25,212 nucleotides of DNA from Prevotella sp. UBA6429 (GTDB lineage: Bacteria > Bacteroidota > Bacteroidia > Bacteroidales > Bacteroidaceae). The stretch's first letter is position 1; each line of letters opens with the position of its first letter. Positions 17,064 to 25,212 of this stretch are shown piece by piece. Both the position numbers and the translations under genes were made by a program. The notes below the pieces were generated by a model. The model saw only the letters and a list, made by a program, of their open reading frames with translations. It did not search any database and was not told the origin of the DNA. The DNA is taken from the NCBI GenBank assembly GCA_002437285.1, contig DJOV01000128.1, positions 1 through 25,212 of the forward strand. The letters run 5' to 3'.

Positions 17064-18065
17064 TTATTTCTTTAAGTTTCCTTGTTTCACGATGAGTGAC
17101 ATGCCTGGACGCAAGCCGTCAAACTTGTCCACGAAGTGAGCTTTCACCTCAAATGTCTTCAAGTCATATTGGCCTGTGCTCTTGGTGGCCTTCCATACGG
17201 CGTAGGCTCCTTCGTCCTTGATGGCATATACTTTCATCTTTACGTCCTTGTTGAAAGCAGGAGAGAAGGCGGTGAATGTGTCTCCCACCTTCAGTCCGTT
17301 GAGCAAGTCTTCGCGAACGTTGAATGTGCCCCACATGTCCTTCATGATGGAGATGCTCATGATGGGCGATCCCATGCCGACGAGCTCGCCTACCTTGGGA
17401 TAGATGGTGCTGACCTCGCCTTCGACGTTGGAGACCTGTACGGTTTCACGCAACACCGACTTGACCACGTCAACTGCATTCTTTGCAGCTTCTGCGTTTT
17501 TCTTAGCTGCCTCCTTCTCTTGCACGCGTGCCCCGTTGCGGGCGAGGTCGTATTGGCTTTGCGCCACTTTCACTTGGGCCTCTGAGGCCTTGTAGGCCGC
17601 AAAAGCCTCATCGCGCTTTTGCGCGCTCACCACGCCCTCATTGAAGAGGTTTTGCATGCGTGTGTAGGTCTTGTGGGTGATTTCTGCGGCAGCTTTTGCT
17701 TGTTGCAGCAGTTGATAGGCACCTTGCATCTGCTCCTTTCTCGATCCGGCTTCCGTCAAGCTGCTCAGCGCCTGCGTTGCGCCCTCTGTGGCTTCAGCCA
17801 CCTTTTGCTGGGCATTGGCCTCTGGCACATCGAGAATGGCGAGCGTGTCGCCCACGTGGACATAATCGCCTTCCTTGACACGAAGTTCCAAGACGCGGCT
17901 TGGCAACTTGCAACTGACTCGAAACTCTGACACTTCCACTTCGCCCTGGATGGTCTCATCTGTCTTTCCTAAGGTGAAGAAACCGATCAATCCAACTACG
18001 ACAACGGCTGTGGTGAAGCCGAGCACGGCAAGAAGGATGTTGTTATGTTGTGTTTTTGCTGACAT
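17064..18065 (-). CDS. HlyD-type membrane fusion protein (periplasmic adaptor)
   Basis: A 333-residue adaptor anchored by one N-terminal membrane segment (about 11-32). The first half of the biotinyl-lipoyl domain is RVLELRVKEGDYVHVGDTLAILDVPEA (57-83), followed by an Ala/Lys/Gln-rich helical hairpin (about 84-200) that reaches towards TolC, then VSTIYPKVGELVGMGSPIMSI, the second lipoyl half, and a beta-barrel with GLRPGMSLIVKQG at the end. It would link the permease pair to the outer-membrane channel. The gene lies 45 bases after tolC and 11 before the first permease. Confidence 0.95.
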   Translation of the reverse strand: MSAKTQHNNILLAVLGFTTAVVVVGLIGFFTLGKTDETIQGEVEVSEFRVSCKLPSRVLELRVKEGDYVHVGDTLAILDVPEANAQQKVAEATEGATQALSSLTEAGSRKEQMQGAYQLLQQAKAAAEITHKTYTRMQNLFNEGVVSAQKRDEAFAAYKASEAQVKVAQSQYDLARNGARVQEKEAAKKNAEAAKNAVDVVKSVLRETVQVSNVEGEVSTIYPKVGELVGMGSPIMSISIMKDMWGTFNVREDLLNGLKVGDTFTAFSPAFNKDVKMKVYAIKDEGAYAVWKATKSTGQYDLKTFEVKAHFVDKFDGLRPGMSLIVKQGNLKK

Positions 18066-18110
18066 AGGTGATTTGTTGTTACTTATGCGTTTTGTATGAA
18101 TGTTCTTGCT

Positions 18111-19628
18111 TTATTTCAAAAGTCCCAAGGCCTTCTGCAGGTTGACTTGGCTCAGTTTCATGTCCACCTCGGCGTCAATCTTTTGGCTTTGCGCCTGTTG
18201 CCATGCGGTTTGTGCAGCCAATACGTCGGTCGATTCCATGACACCCTCACGGAACCCCACCTGCGCGCAGCGCAGATTCTCTTCGGCGCTTTTGATGTTT
18301 TTCTCGGCCATTGACAATCGCTTATAGGCTTCCTTTACCTTGAAACGGCTTTGCGCTACCTGTAGGCTGATTTTTTCCTGTGTGTCGGCAAATTCCATCT
18401 GGGCCATGGCTGTGGCAGTCTTGGCTGCGTTTACCTTATATTTTCCTTCAAACCAGTTCCACACGGGCACTTGCACCATCACGCCGATGTTCCATGCTCC
18501 CGAGAAGTTGCGTTGGAAACCATTGTAGACGTTGGGGTTGGATATCATGTAACCTGCAGTGACTGCCACATGGGGCAAATAGGCCGAACGCACCAGTTTG
18601 GTGGATTGCTGGCTCAGTTCCACTGCGTTTTGGAGCATGCGTAGCTCTGGTCTCATGCTCTGAAGAGTGTCCACCGCAGTTTGTGGCAGGTCGTAGGCCA
18701 CCGTGTGGAGGTTATCCTTGTTCTCATCAGCCAACGTGATGTTGTCATCCATGGGCAGTCCGCACAATTGACAAAGCAACATGCGTGCAAGCGAAAGGCC
18801 ATCCTCCACCTGTGTGATTTGCATGTCTGCCTCATTGACCTTTACGTCGACCTTCAGTCCGTCTGCACGTGTGGCAACTCCTTCCTTGATCATTCGGTGC
18901 ACGTCTTCGTCGAGCTTCTTTACCAAGTCACGGTAGCTGACTGCCAGCTTCTGCTTTTGCTTGAGTGATACCACTGTCCAGTATGCCTGGTCGATGTTGT
19001 AAAGAGTGGCTTGCGTCTTCAGGTCCAAATCGTTGTCTGCCATGGCTTCCGAAATGTCGGCCATACGGTTGGCTGCAGTGATGGCACCTCCCATATAGAC
19101 AGGTTGGCGCAACATGATGGCGCCTCCAAACACATTCTGCGTCTTAGTCTTAAACGCATTGACGATCTCCTGTCCCAGTGCATTTCCAAAGGATCCGATG
19201 TATTGGGCAATGGGACCGTTGCCTGCTTGCTGCAGCAGGCTCCCCAACTGCTGGGCTTGGTCGGGTGTGATGACGCCTTGTCCCACCAGGTTGGTAATGT
19301 AGTCCGTCATGCTGCCCGACAAGTCACCCGTGACCTTGTTTACAGTGCTGGTGCCGATGTTGTTGAGCTTGTTCTTTTGCGATTTGCTCAGAAGGTTGAC
19401 GTCGCGACTGGAAAACTGGTATCCAGCTACCGCGTCAACCTTGGGCAGGTACTTGGTGCGTGCAGCTTTGCGTGTGTTGATAGCTACATCCTTGCTCAGC
19501 CTTGCCACGTTGACCTGCTTGTTGTTGCGCAGGGCCAATGTGCGGCAACTGTCAAGGGTCAGTACCCGTTGGCCATGAGCTGTGAGGACGACACCAAACA
19601 AACTGATGATGAAAGCGAGCCTTCTCAT
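18111..19628 (-). CDS. TolC-family outer-membrane factor
   Basis: A 505-residue outer-membrane channel with a signal peptide (about 20 residues, ending AHG). It shows the two-repeat OEP pattern: LTLDSCRTLALRNNKQVNVARL (24-45) opens the first half, YLPKVDAVAGY is at 60-70, and the second half has SMRPELRMLQNAVELSQQSTKLVRSAYLPHVAVTAGY and a final helix with ESTDVLAAQTAWQQAQSQ. Residues about 80-165 form a Gln/Gly/Asn-rich insertion in the first beta region, which would lie outside the cell or in an external loop. It is second in the operon, 11 bases after the coiled-coil gene. Confidence 0.94.
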   Translation of the reverse strand: MRRLAFIISLFGVVLTAHGQRVLTLDSCRTLALRNNKQVNVARLSKDVAINTRKAARTKYLPKVDAVAGYQFSSRDVNLLSKSQKNKLNNIGTSTVNKVTGDLSGSMTDYITNLVGQGVITPDQAQQLGSLLQQAGNGPIAQYIGSFGNALGQEIVNAFKTKTQNVFGGAIMLRQPVYMGGAITAANRMADISEAMADNDLDLKTQATLYNIDQAYWTVVSLKQKQKLAVSYRDLVKKLDEDVHRMIKEGVATRADGLKVDVKVNEADMQITQVEDGLSLARMLLCQLCGLPMDDNITLADENKDNLHTVAYDLPQTAVDTLQSMRPELRMLQNAVELSQQSTKLVRSAYLPHVAVTAGYMISNPNVYNGFQRNFSGAWNIGVMVQVPVWNWFEGKYKVNAAKTATAMAQMEFADTQEKISLQVAQSRFKVKEAYKRLSMAEKNIKSAEENLRCAQVGFREGVMESTDVLAAQTAWQQAQSQKIDAEVDMKLSQVNLQKALGLLK

Positions 19629-19639
19629 ATTTCTTGCTT

Positions 19640-20512
19640 TTAGTCAAGTGTGAAACTTTTGCTGCCTATCATGTTTCCGTCGGCGAAAATGCTCACTCGG
19701 TAGGTGCCACCCTCCAATGCTTGGTTGATATTATAATATAAGGTCATTGGTGTCTCCTTACCACCGTACTCCACCGACTTCTTCATGGTGCACTGCAACG
19801 ATTTGTTCTCGTATTTGAACGACTCGCCACCACCCAGCAGGGTGCCGGCGGGTGTGTTGATACGGACGTACACGGTCTTTATGCCGCTGGTGGCCGTGAC
19901 ATTCTTGGCCAAAGCGAAGCTCACCTGCAGTGCCTTGGCTTTCTTGAGCTTCTTGGTGGTCTTTTGGTGCTTGTCGAGCTTTGACAAGTTGATGTTTATG
20001 GCATCGAGCTGTGCGGCGATGGCCACTTGCTCTGATAGCGACTGCTTCTCTGAGCTCAAGCCTTCTATCTGCTTGTTGGCTTGCTCATATTGTCCCTTGA
20101 TGCGCGTGTTTTCGGCCGTGAGGTTCTGGTTGAGCCTGTTGAGCGAGTCAATTTGCATCACGTAACTGCGAAGTACGGCGCGGACGGTAGCCAGTTCCTT
20201 CTTCAGGCGAGCTATCTCCTTGGCGTCAGAGCTTTTGGTTTCCCTCAGCTCTTTCAGCAGTCGCTGGGTGCGCTCCTGCTCTTGGGTCAATTGGGCCACA
20301 ATGGAGTCGTTGTTGATTTGGGTCTTCATCTCGCTGTATTGGTTGGCAAACTGTTGGTACTCGTTTTCCATTTCCTTTTTGTCGAGAGCTGCCAACTCTT
20401 GCATGGCTTTGTTCTCTTCTTTTTGCTTGTTAAGGTTGAGATAAAGCCATGTCACGCCACCTGCCAACAGCAGGATGACAATCACCAGTGGAATCAGTAT
20501 TTTCTTGTTCAT
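19640..20512 (-). CDS. Membrane-anchored coiled-coil protein with C-terminal beta domain, unknown function
   Basis: A 290-residue protein I do not recognise as a named family. Residues 5-24 are one membrane segment, 30-165 are rich in Glu/Lys/Gln/Leu with heptad character (probable coiled coil), 166-192 is a Lys-rich linker (KLDKHQKTTKKLKKAKA) and 193-290 looks like a beta-sandwich (TVYVRINTPAGTLLGGGESF, GGTYRVSIFADGNMIGSKSFTLD). By the N-terminal signal-anchor, the coiled coil and beta domain would be periplasmic. It is the first gene of the export operon, just behind its promoter, with 11 bases to tolC. It could brace or regulate the pump or bind peptidoglycan; none of this is shown by sequence. 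Confidence 0.9.
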   Translation of the reverse strand: MNKKILIPLVIVILLLAGGVTWLYLNLNKQKEENKAMQELAALDKKEMENEYQQFANQYSEMKTQINNDSIVAQLTQEQERTQRLLKELRETKSSDAKEIARLKKELATVRAVLRSYVMQIDSLNRLNQNLTAENTRIKGQYEQANKQIEGLSSEKQSLSEQVAIAAQLDAININLSKLDKHQKTTKKLKKAKALQVSFALAKNVTATSGIKTVYVRINTPAGTLLGGGESFKYENKSLQCTMKKSVEYGGKETPMTLYYNINQALEGGTYRVSIFADGNMIGSKSFTLD

Positions 20513-20579
20513 GTTCTTGTGTTGATGGTTTGTCTTTGGGCTTTTTGAAGCCGCATATGGAACGGTCCATAATTTGTTG

Positions 20580-20610
20580 CAAATTTAATCTTTTTCTGCT
20601 GAAGGGCAAA
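20580..20610 (-). promoter_or_regulatory. Promoter of the export operon (coiled-coil-tolC-hlyD-permeases)
   Basis: On the minus strand TTTG (20607-20610), a 19-base spacer and TAAATTTG (20580-20587) match the Bacteroidetes promoter TTTG-N19-21-TAnnTTTG at every fixed position. It lies 68 bases before the ATG at 20512. It is the best promoter match I find in this window. There is no other promoter of this quality inside the operon. Confidence 0.8.
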
Positions 20611-20692
20611 GAAAAAGTTGCTATCAAATATGTAATATCCAAAAAAAATGATAAATTCAAGCCTATTTGGATTGGAATAAAAGTCTTTTTTG

Positions 20693-20700
20693 TAATTTTA
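20693..20700 (+). promoter_or_regulatory. Possible -7 element for the cyclophilin gene
   Basis: TAATTTTA lies 72 bases before the ATG at 20772. It has one mismatch in the last base of TAnnTTTG and no TTTG at the right distance, so it is a weak candidate. Confidence 0.3.
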
Positions 20701-20771
20701 CGACTGCAAACGTGTGTTGAAGCCGAGTGGGAAATGACTACCGGCGGTTGACCGAAAACATTAGTGTTATC

Positions 20772-21485
20772 ATGATGAAAAAGTATTTTCTTTTTTTGGC
20801 TTTGCTGTTCATTCAGTTGCCTTTGTTGGCGCAAGTTGACTCCTTGGTTGTGAAGACCGACTCGTCGGATGTGCGCCATCAGGTGTTGCTGCAAACCACC
20901 AAGGGTGACATTGTCTTGGAACTCTACAATGAGACACCGCGTCATCGTGACAATTTTCTGAAACTTGTGCGGTCGGGGTATTATGATGGAATCTTGTGGC
21001 ATCGCGTGATTGCCGACTTCATGATTCAAACGGGCGATTCCACCACGCGTCACGCAAAGCCGGGCGCCAGCGTGGGTGAATACGATCTCGACTATCGCAT
21101 ACCTGCGGAGATTCTTTATCCGAAATATTTTCATAAGCGGGGAGTGTTGGCGGCGGCACGTGAGGGCGATGCTGTGAACCCGGAGCGCCAGTCCTCTGCT
21201 GCACAGTTTTACATCGTATGGGGAACCACTTACAGCACGATGGCTCTCGACAAGATGCAAGGCCGTCTCGATGAGACTACGGGCGGGAAGGTGCAGCTGA
21301 CGCCTGAGGTGCGTGACGCTTACCGCAAATATGGAGGCACGCCTCACCTTGATGGCCAATACACTGTTTTCGGCGAGGTGGTGAAAGGTCTCAATGTGGT
21401 GCGCGATATCGATTATGTGGAGACTGATGACTACGATCGTCCCGTGTGGGATGTGAAGATCACGAAGGCTTTCGTCATCAAGTGA
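20772..21485 (+). CDS. Secreted peptidyl-prolyl cis-trans isomerase, cyclophilin type
   Basis: A 237-residue exported protein that would catalyse proline isomerisation in the periplasm. The signal peptide is MMKKYFLFLALLFIQLPLLA, likely cut before QVDSL. Cyclophilin motifs: TTKGDIVLELYNETPRHRDNF, then WHRVIADFMIQTGD (with the catalytic Arg in HRV), AAQFYIV and HLDGQYTVFGEVVKG. Between FYIV and HLDGQ is an insertion of about 40 residues relative to the standard fold. The start is the ATG pair at 20772/20775; the frame extends upstream without family similarity. It is followed by the TPM-domain gene after 39 bases. Confidence 0.93.
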   Translation: MMKKYFLFLALLFIQLPLLAQVDSLVVKTDSSDVRHQVLLQTTKGDIVLELYNETPRHRDNFLKLVRSGYYDGILWHRVIADFMIQTGDSTTRHAKPGASVGEYDLDYRIPAEILYPKYFHKRGVLAAAREGDAVNPERQSSAAQFYIVWGTTYSTMALDKMQGRLDETTGGKVQLTPEVRDAYRKYGGTPHLDGQYTVFGEVVKGLNVVRDIDYVETDDYDRPVWDVKITKAFVIK

Positions 21486-21524
21486 CGGATTTAGCTACCC
21501 ATTAATAGAATTAGATAAATAGTG

Positions 21525-22370
21525 ATGCTCATGAACATGTTCTCTCGGTTTGCAGGGCGGATCGCTTTGAGGTGGTTGCTTCTGGTCATGGCTGTTTTGG
21601 CTCCCTCGTGTGTAGATGCTACCACGTGGTCGGCCGACAACTTGGAGATGGAGCATCTGAGAGATCGCAACCGTTATGTCTGTGATCCCGATGGGATGCT
21701 CACGCCAGCCTTGCGAGACACAGCCGATGCTTATCTTCGGCAATTGCAGACCGTGTGCGGCATCCAGGCGGTGTTTGTCGTGGTGCGCCATGTAAAGGAT
21801 GGCGACACATTTCGCGTGGCTGAGGACCTGGGCAATAAGTATGGCGTGGGCACGAAGAAGGAAAATCGTGGACTGGTGATTGTGGTGGCAACCGATGACC
21901 GGCGTTACACCATCGCCCCAGGAATGGGATTGGAGGCCGACTTGACCGATGTGGAGTGCGATGACATAGCGCGAGCTTGCATTGTGAAAAACATGAAAGT
22001 CAACCAGACGGACCAGATGGTGGTCGAGACTGCGAGAGTGCTTCTCAACAAGTTTAAGACGGGTAAGACCGGGGTGTCGTCGATTGATGGGAATGATGAG
22101 GATTCTGCCGATGACTGGATGTTCGCACTGCTCATCCTGCTGGTTTGTCTGGGCTGGCCCACGTGGGAGTTGGTCAAGTTGCTGCTCATTGCCTTGGGCC
22201 TCATGAAGAAGCCTGCGAAAACCAAACGTCACCGCCGTGGTAACAATAATGACGACTGGATGCCCCCATTCATCTTTGGCGGTGGCGGTGGCTTTGGCGG
22301 TGGTGGCTCCGTGGGTGGCAGCTTCGGCGGCGGTAGTTTCGGTGGTGGGGGCGCCAGTGGTGGCTGGTGA
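21525..22370 (+). CDS. TPM-domain protein with Gly-rich tail (YgcG-like)
   Basis: A 281-residue protein with an N-terminal signal or anchor (about 12-28), a TPM domain at about 50-180 (DPDGMLTPALRDTADAYL, GIQAVFVVVR, NRGLVIVVATDDRRYTIAPGMGLE), a membrane segment at about 199-227, and a Gly/Ser/Phe-rich tail (251-280) ending in Gly-Trp. TPM proteins of this shape are often encoded next to LemA, as here; their role in the cell envelope is not firmly known, and some plant members show phosphatase activity. The start is given as ATG 21525; GTG 21522 is possible, and later ATGs at 21531 and 21537 are also possible. LemA follows 32 bases later. Confidence 0.9.
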   Translation: MLMNMFSRFAGRIALRWLLLVMAVLAPSCVDATTWSADNLEMEHLRDRNRYVCDPDGMLTPALRDTADAYLRQLQTVCGIQAVFVVVRHVKDGDTFRVAEDLGNKYGVGTKKENRGLVIVVATDDRRYTIAPGMGLEADLTDVECDDIARACIVKNMKVNQTDQMVVETARVLLNKFKTGKTGVSSIDGNDEDSADDWMFALLILLVCLGWPTWELVKLLLIALGLMKKPAKTKRHRRGNNNDDWMPPFIFGGGGGFGGGGSVGGSFGGGSFGGGGASGGW

Positions 22371-22402
22371 TGTTTTTTGTGTAATTATAATCTTAAAGCA
22401 AT

Positions 22403-22999
22403 ATGAAGAAAGGAAACAAAATTCTTTTGGCGGTTGCAGTTCTTGTGATTTTCGTTTTCATGGGTGGGTGCAGCGCTTACAATGGTATGGTCAGTGACCA
22501 AGAAGCTGCCACTACGGCTTTGGCCAATGTGGAAGCCACTTATCAGCGGCGTGCCGATCTTATCCCTAATTTGGCCAAGACGGTGCAGGCTTATGCCAAG
22601 CATGAGAAGGAGACGTTTGACGCGGTGGTAAAGGCTCGTGCGGCCGCCACACAGGTGAAGCTTGATGTGGATAACTTGACTCCGGACCGCTTGAAGGCTT
22701 TCCAGAATGCGCAGGGTGAATTGTCGCAGGCATTAGGCCGGCTGATGGCCATCAGCGAGAATTATCCGGAATTAAAGGCAAGCGAGAATTTCCATAGCCT
22801 CCAGGTGCAACTCGAGGGGACGGAGAACCGCATCAATGAGGCGCGGCAGAAGTACAACGACGCGGTTCAAACATACAACAAGGATGTGCGCTCATTCCCC
22901 AATGTTCTCTTTGCGGGCATCTTCGGTTTCGAGAAAATGACGAAGTTCGAAGCTGCTACGGGGGCCGAAAAGGCACCGGAGCTCAATTTCGGTGAATGA
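22403..22999 (+). CDS. LemA family protein, probable lipoprotein
   Basis: A 198-residue LemA family member. After the N-terminal hydrophobic run comes MGGCSAYN, which could be a lipobox (Cys at residue 23) or the end of a membrane anchor as in other LemA proteins. The family core is clear: YQRRADLIPNLAKTVQAYAKHE, ELSQALGRLMAISENYPELKASENF and QLEGTENRINEARQKYNDAVQTYNKDVRSFP. The fold is a helical bundle. The pairing with a TPM-domain protein is frequent and suggests a joint envelope role. A strong terminator follows 46 bases after the stop. Confidence 0.95.
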   Translation: MKKGNKILLAVAVLVIFVFMGGCSAYNGMVSDQEAATTALANVEATYQRRADLIPNLAKTVQAYAKHEKETFDAVVKARAAATQVKLDVDNLTPDRLKAFQNAQGELSQALGRLMAISENYPELKASENFHSLQVQLEGTENRINEARQKYNDAVQTYNKDVRSFPNVLFAGIFGFEKMTKFEAATGAEKAPELNFGE

Positions 23000-23045
23000 T
23001 AGGGACTGTTGGTGACATTTGACTGATGCAAATGACTTCACGGGG

Positions 23046-23100
23046 AAAGTCCCGCCGAGAACCATCGCTTGGGATGGCCTCGGCGGGACTTTTTGTTTTT
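23046..23100 (+). terminator. Rho-independent terminator after lemA
   Basis: AAAGTCCCGCCGAG (23046-23059) pairs perfectly with CTCGGCGGGACTTT (23079-23092); inside, CCATC (23062-23066) pairs with GATGG (23073-23077). The run TTTTTGTTTTTT follows on the plus strand. On the minus strand the stem is followed by TTTCCCC only, so it would work poorly for the convergent SulP gene. Confidence 0.92.
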
Positions 23101-23180
23101 TGCCTTGCGTCGGACTAACTGACCAGTAAGACATAGCGCTGGTGCAATCGTCATTTCTACGATGGTTCTGCTTTTTCTTT

Positions 23181-24860
23181 TTAGTCTCCTGCGAGAATTT
23201 CCTTGGCGCGGCCTAAGGCTATATTGATGTGGCTGCAGATGTTCTTTTCTCCCACAAAGTCGTAGAAACCAGCTTTCTGGAGGGCTTGGTGAACCTTGGG
23301 GACAACGCCCGACAGCACCACCTGTATGCCTTCTTTCTGACTCATGGCGCAAAGATTCGTGAGGTTGTGGATGCCCGTGGAGTCGACAAAGGGTACTTTC
23401 CTCATTCGGATGATGCGTACCTTGGGACGGTCGCCAAATGTGGCCATGATTTCCTCAAAACGGTTGCCGGCACCGAAAAAGTATGGACCGTTGATTTCGT
23501 ACACCTCCACGCCTTTGGGGATGGAGAGGTGCTCGATGTTGCCCTTGATCATGTCGCTGTCCTCATTGATCTCATTCATGATGACCCTGACATCGGTCGT
23601 CTCTGACATCCGCTTCATGAACAGCAAGCAGGCGATGATCAGGCCCACTTCGATGGCCACCGTGAGATCGAAAATGATAGTCAGGAAGAAGGTAATCAGC
23701 AGTACGCTCACGTCACTCTTGGGATTCTTCATCAGGGCCAGGAAGGATCGCCAACCGCACATGCCATAGGAGACGATGACCAGCACACCGGCCAGGCAGG
23801 CCATAGGGATGTATTTGGCCAGGGGCATGAAGAAAAGGAAAATGAGCGAGAGTGTGATGGCGTGGATGATGCCGGCCACTGGGGTCTTGCCTCCATTGTT
23901 GATGTTGGTCATCGTGCGGGCGATGGCGCCTGTGGCTGGGATGCCGCCGAAGATGGGAGAGGCGAGGTTGGCAACGCCTTGGGCGATGAGCTCGGTGTTG
24001 GAATTGTGGTGGTCACCTATCACGCCGTCAGCGACAGTCGCTGAGAGAAGCGACTCGATGGCTCCGAGCACGGCGATGGTGAGTGCGGGCGACACAAGGC
24101 TCTTGATGGTCTCCCAGGTGAGTGCGGGCATGTGGGCGTCAGGGATGGAGTTGCTTACCGAGAAGCGGTCGCCGATGGTCTCGATGGTTGTTACGCCTGC
24201 ATAGTGCTTGAGCGCCAGTGCCCCGAGGGTCATGGCAATGATGGCCACAAGCGATCCGGGAATCTTCTTGCTGAAGCGGGGCGTTATGGCGATGATCGCC
24301 ACGCTGAGGAGACCCACGCCGGCACACCACCAGTCTATGGTGCTGAGATGGGTTAGGTAGCATTGCCATTTTTCGATGAAGTCGCTTGGCACGCTGTCTA
24401 TGGAGAGACCGAAGAGATCCTTGATTTGTGTGGTGAAGATGGTGACGGCGATACCGCTTGTGAAACCGACAACGATGGGGTAGGGAATAAACTTGATGAT
24501 CGTGCCCAGATGAAGCAGGCCAAACATGATGAGAAACGCGCCTGCCATCAGCGTGGCAATGGTCAGACCCTCGAATCCGTATTGCTGTATGATACCGTAG
24601 ATGATGACGATGAACGCTCCCGTAGGGCCACCTATCTGCACCTTGCTTCCGCCAAGCAGTGATATGATAAATCCCGCTACGATGGCGGTGATGATTCCTT
24701 TCTCGGGGGTCACGCCTGAGGCGATGCCGAAGGCTATGGCCAGAGGGAGGGCCACGATACCCACGATGATGCCTGCCATGAGGTCGGCCATAAATGTTTT
24801 CTTGTTGTAGCTTCTGAGCGTGTCGAGGAGCCGAGGCTTAAAATCTAACTTGCTGTTCAT
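23181..24860 (-). CDS. SulP family inorganic anion transporter with C-terminal STAS domain
   Basis: A 559-residue inner-membrane transporter (sulfate, bicarbonate or similar anion; substrate not deducible). The membrane domain opens with DLMAGIIVGIVALPLAIAFGIASGV (26-50) and SLLGGSKVQIGGPTGAFIVI (67-86), the SulP signature region; about 10-14 segments follow. The STAS domain is residues 449-559 and includes VPFVDSTGIHNL, with D493/S494 at the conserved regulatory site of STAS domains. The N-terminal cytosolic stretch is short. It is transcribed alone, convergent to lemA. Its promoter is not clearly visible. Confidence 0.94.
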   Translation of the reverse strand: MNSKLDFKPRLLDTLRSYNKKTFMADLMAGIIVGIVALPLAIAFGIASGVTPEKGIITAIVAGFIISLLGGSKVQIGGPTGAFIVIIYGIIQQYGFEGLTIATLMAGAFLIMFGLLHLGTIIKFIPYPIVVGFTSGIAVTIFTTQIKDLFGLSIDSVPSDFIEKWQCYLTHLSTIDWWCAGVGLLSVAIIAITPRFSKKIPGSLVAIIAMTLGALALKHYAGVTTIETIGDRFSVSNSIPDAHMPALTWETIKSLVSPALTIAVLGAIESLLSATVADGVIGDHHNSNTELIAQGVANLASPIFGGIPATGAIARTMTNINNGGKTPVAGIIHAITLSLIFLFFMPLAKYIPMACLAGVLVIVSYGMCGWRSFLALMKNPKSDVSVLLITFFLTIIFDLTVAIEVGLIIACLLFMKRMSETTDVRVIMNEINEDSDMIKGNIEHLSIPKGVEVYEINGPYFFGAGNRFEEIMATFGDRPKVRIIRMRKVPFVDSTGIHNLTNLCAMSQKEGIQVVLSGVVPKVHQALQKAGFYDFVGEKNICSHINIALGRAKEILAGD

Positions 24861-25154
24861 CTTTTTTCTTTTGTTCTGTATGGTATGTTTCTCTCAATTT
24901 TTCTTGTTGGGCAACGGGGCCTCGAACCAATGCAAGGGCTGCTTGATAATCGGGACTCTCGGCCGATTTAGCATATTGTTGCAAAGATGTTTATGTATGT
25001 TAAAACGGGGCTGCGCTCTGTTTTATTGTGCTTCGAATCACTTTTTAGGTGGATTCTATAAATTAGCTTTGTCAGATTTTGAGGCTCTTTTTGAGGTCAT
25101 TTCGTTAGCGCGTGAGGGAGCATAGCGAGCCATGTGACCGAACAAGCTGGCGGA
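24861..25154. other. Right-edge intergenic stretch
   Basis: No convincing gene. A plus-strand frame at 24820-25125 reads through the start of the SulP gene and has leader-like composition. The segment at 25112-25132 (GTGAGGGAGCATAGCGAGCC) is GAG-rich and is followed by A-rich DNA. No terminator or RNA gene is recognised. Confidence 0.55.
24982..24989 (-). promoter_or_regulatory. Weak -7-like element upstream of the SulP gene
   Basis: On the minus strand CATCTTTG keeps the TTTG of the -7 consensus but lacks the TA. It lies about 122 bases before the ATG at 24860. No matching -33 is seen. Confidence 0.25.
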
Positions 25155-25212
25155 ATGGGCCAAAAAGAGACCAAAAAGATGGCAAAAAGTAATCCACTGT
25201 TTTTTTTATATC
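25155..25212 (+). CDS. Possible start of a gene running off the right edge
   Basis: An ATG at 25155 opens a frame without stop to the window end (19 codons): Met-Gly-Gln-Lys-Glu-Thr, a second Met at codon 9, then AKSNPLFFLY. The basic start followed by a hydrophobic run would suit an N-terminal membrane segment. A second Met at 25179 is an alternative start. It is far too short for a family call and could be chance. Confidence 0.2.
   Translation, partial: MGQKETKKMAKSNPLFFLY

Overview
The window looks like ordinary chromosome of a Bacteroidales bacterium, most likely Prevotella-like. The evidence is: promoters of the Bacteroidetes type (TTTG, about 20 bases, TAnnTTTG); a few genes with a weak Shine-Dalgarno; DUF4488-like secreted protein; adjacent TPM and LemA genes; and a TolC/HlyD/ABC-2 export operon in the arrangement common in this phylum. 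The genus is an inference. I see no rRNA, tRNA, CRISPR array, insertion sequence, integrase or phage gene.

Layout. 1-294 holds no gene but has three copies of a 14-base motif. 295-5491 is all on the minus strand: a secreted two-repeat protein, ilvE with its own promoter and a hairpin behind it, and a subtilase-xseA-xseB operon. 5492-5835 is a divergent promoter region. 5836-8708 on the plus strand holds a MATE exporter, a cytidylate-kinase-like P-loop protein, a YfcE-type phosphoesterase and a small sigma-region-4-like protein. 8759-14562, also plus, holds purT, a three-gene deoxy-amino-sugar cassette (FdtA-like ketoisomerase, FemAB/GNAT-like acyltransferase, FdtB-like aminotransferase) and a chromosomal topoisomerase III.

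14540-20512 is a five-gene minus-strand export operon: coiled-coil membrane protein, TolC-type outer-membrane factor, HlyD-type adaptor and two ABC-2 permeases. No ATPase gene is present. It reads from one very good Bacteroidetes promoter and ends tail-to-tail in topB with a 23-base overlap. 20772-22999 on the plus strand holds a secreted cyclophilin, a TPM-domain protein and LemA, closed by a strong terminator. 23181-24860 on the minus strand is a SulP anion transporter with a STAS domain. 24861-25212 is mostly non-coding, with a possible gene start at the right edge.

How the genes work together. The sugar cassette would turn dTDP-4-keto-6-deoxyglucose, made elsewhere, into an N-acylated 3-amino-3,6-dideoxyhexose for surface glycans. 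The export operon would form a cell-spanning pump needing an ATPase in trans. ExoVII subunits are co-expressed with a secreted protease. No clearly new system stands out. The most unusual items are the ATPase-less exporter with its coiled-coil partner, the stand-alone sigma-4-like protein, the acyltransferase type in the sugar cassette, and the 14-base repeat cluster.
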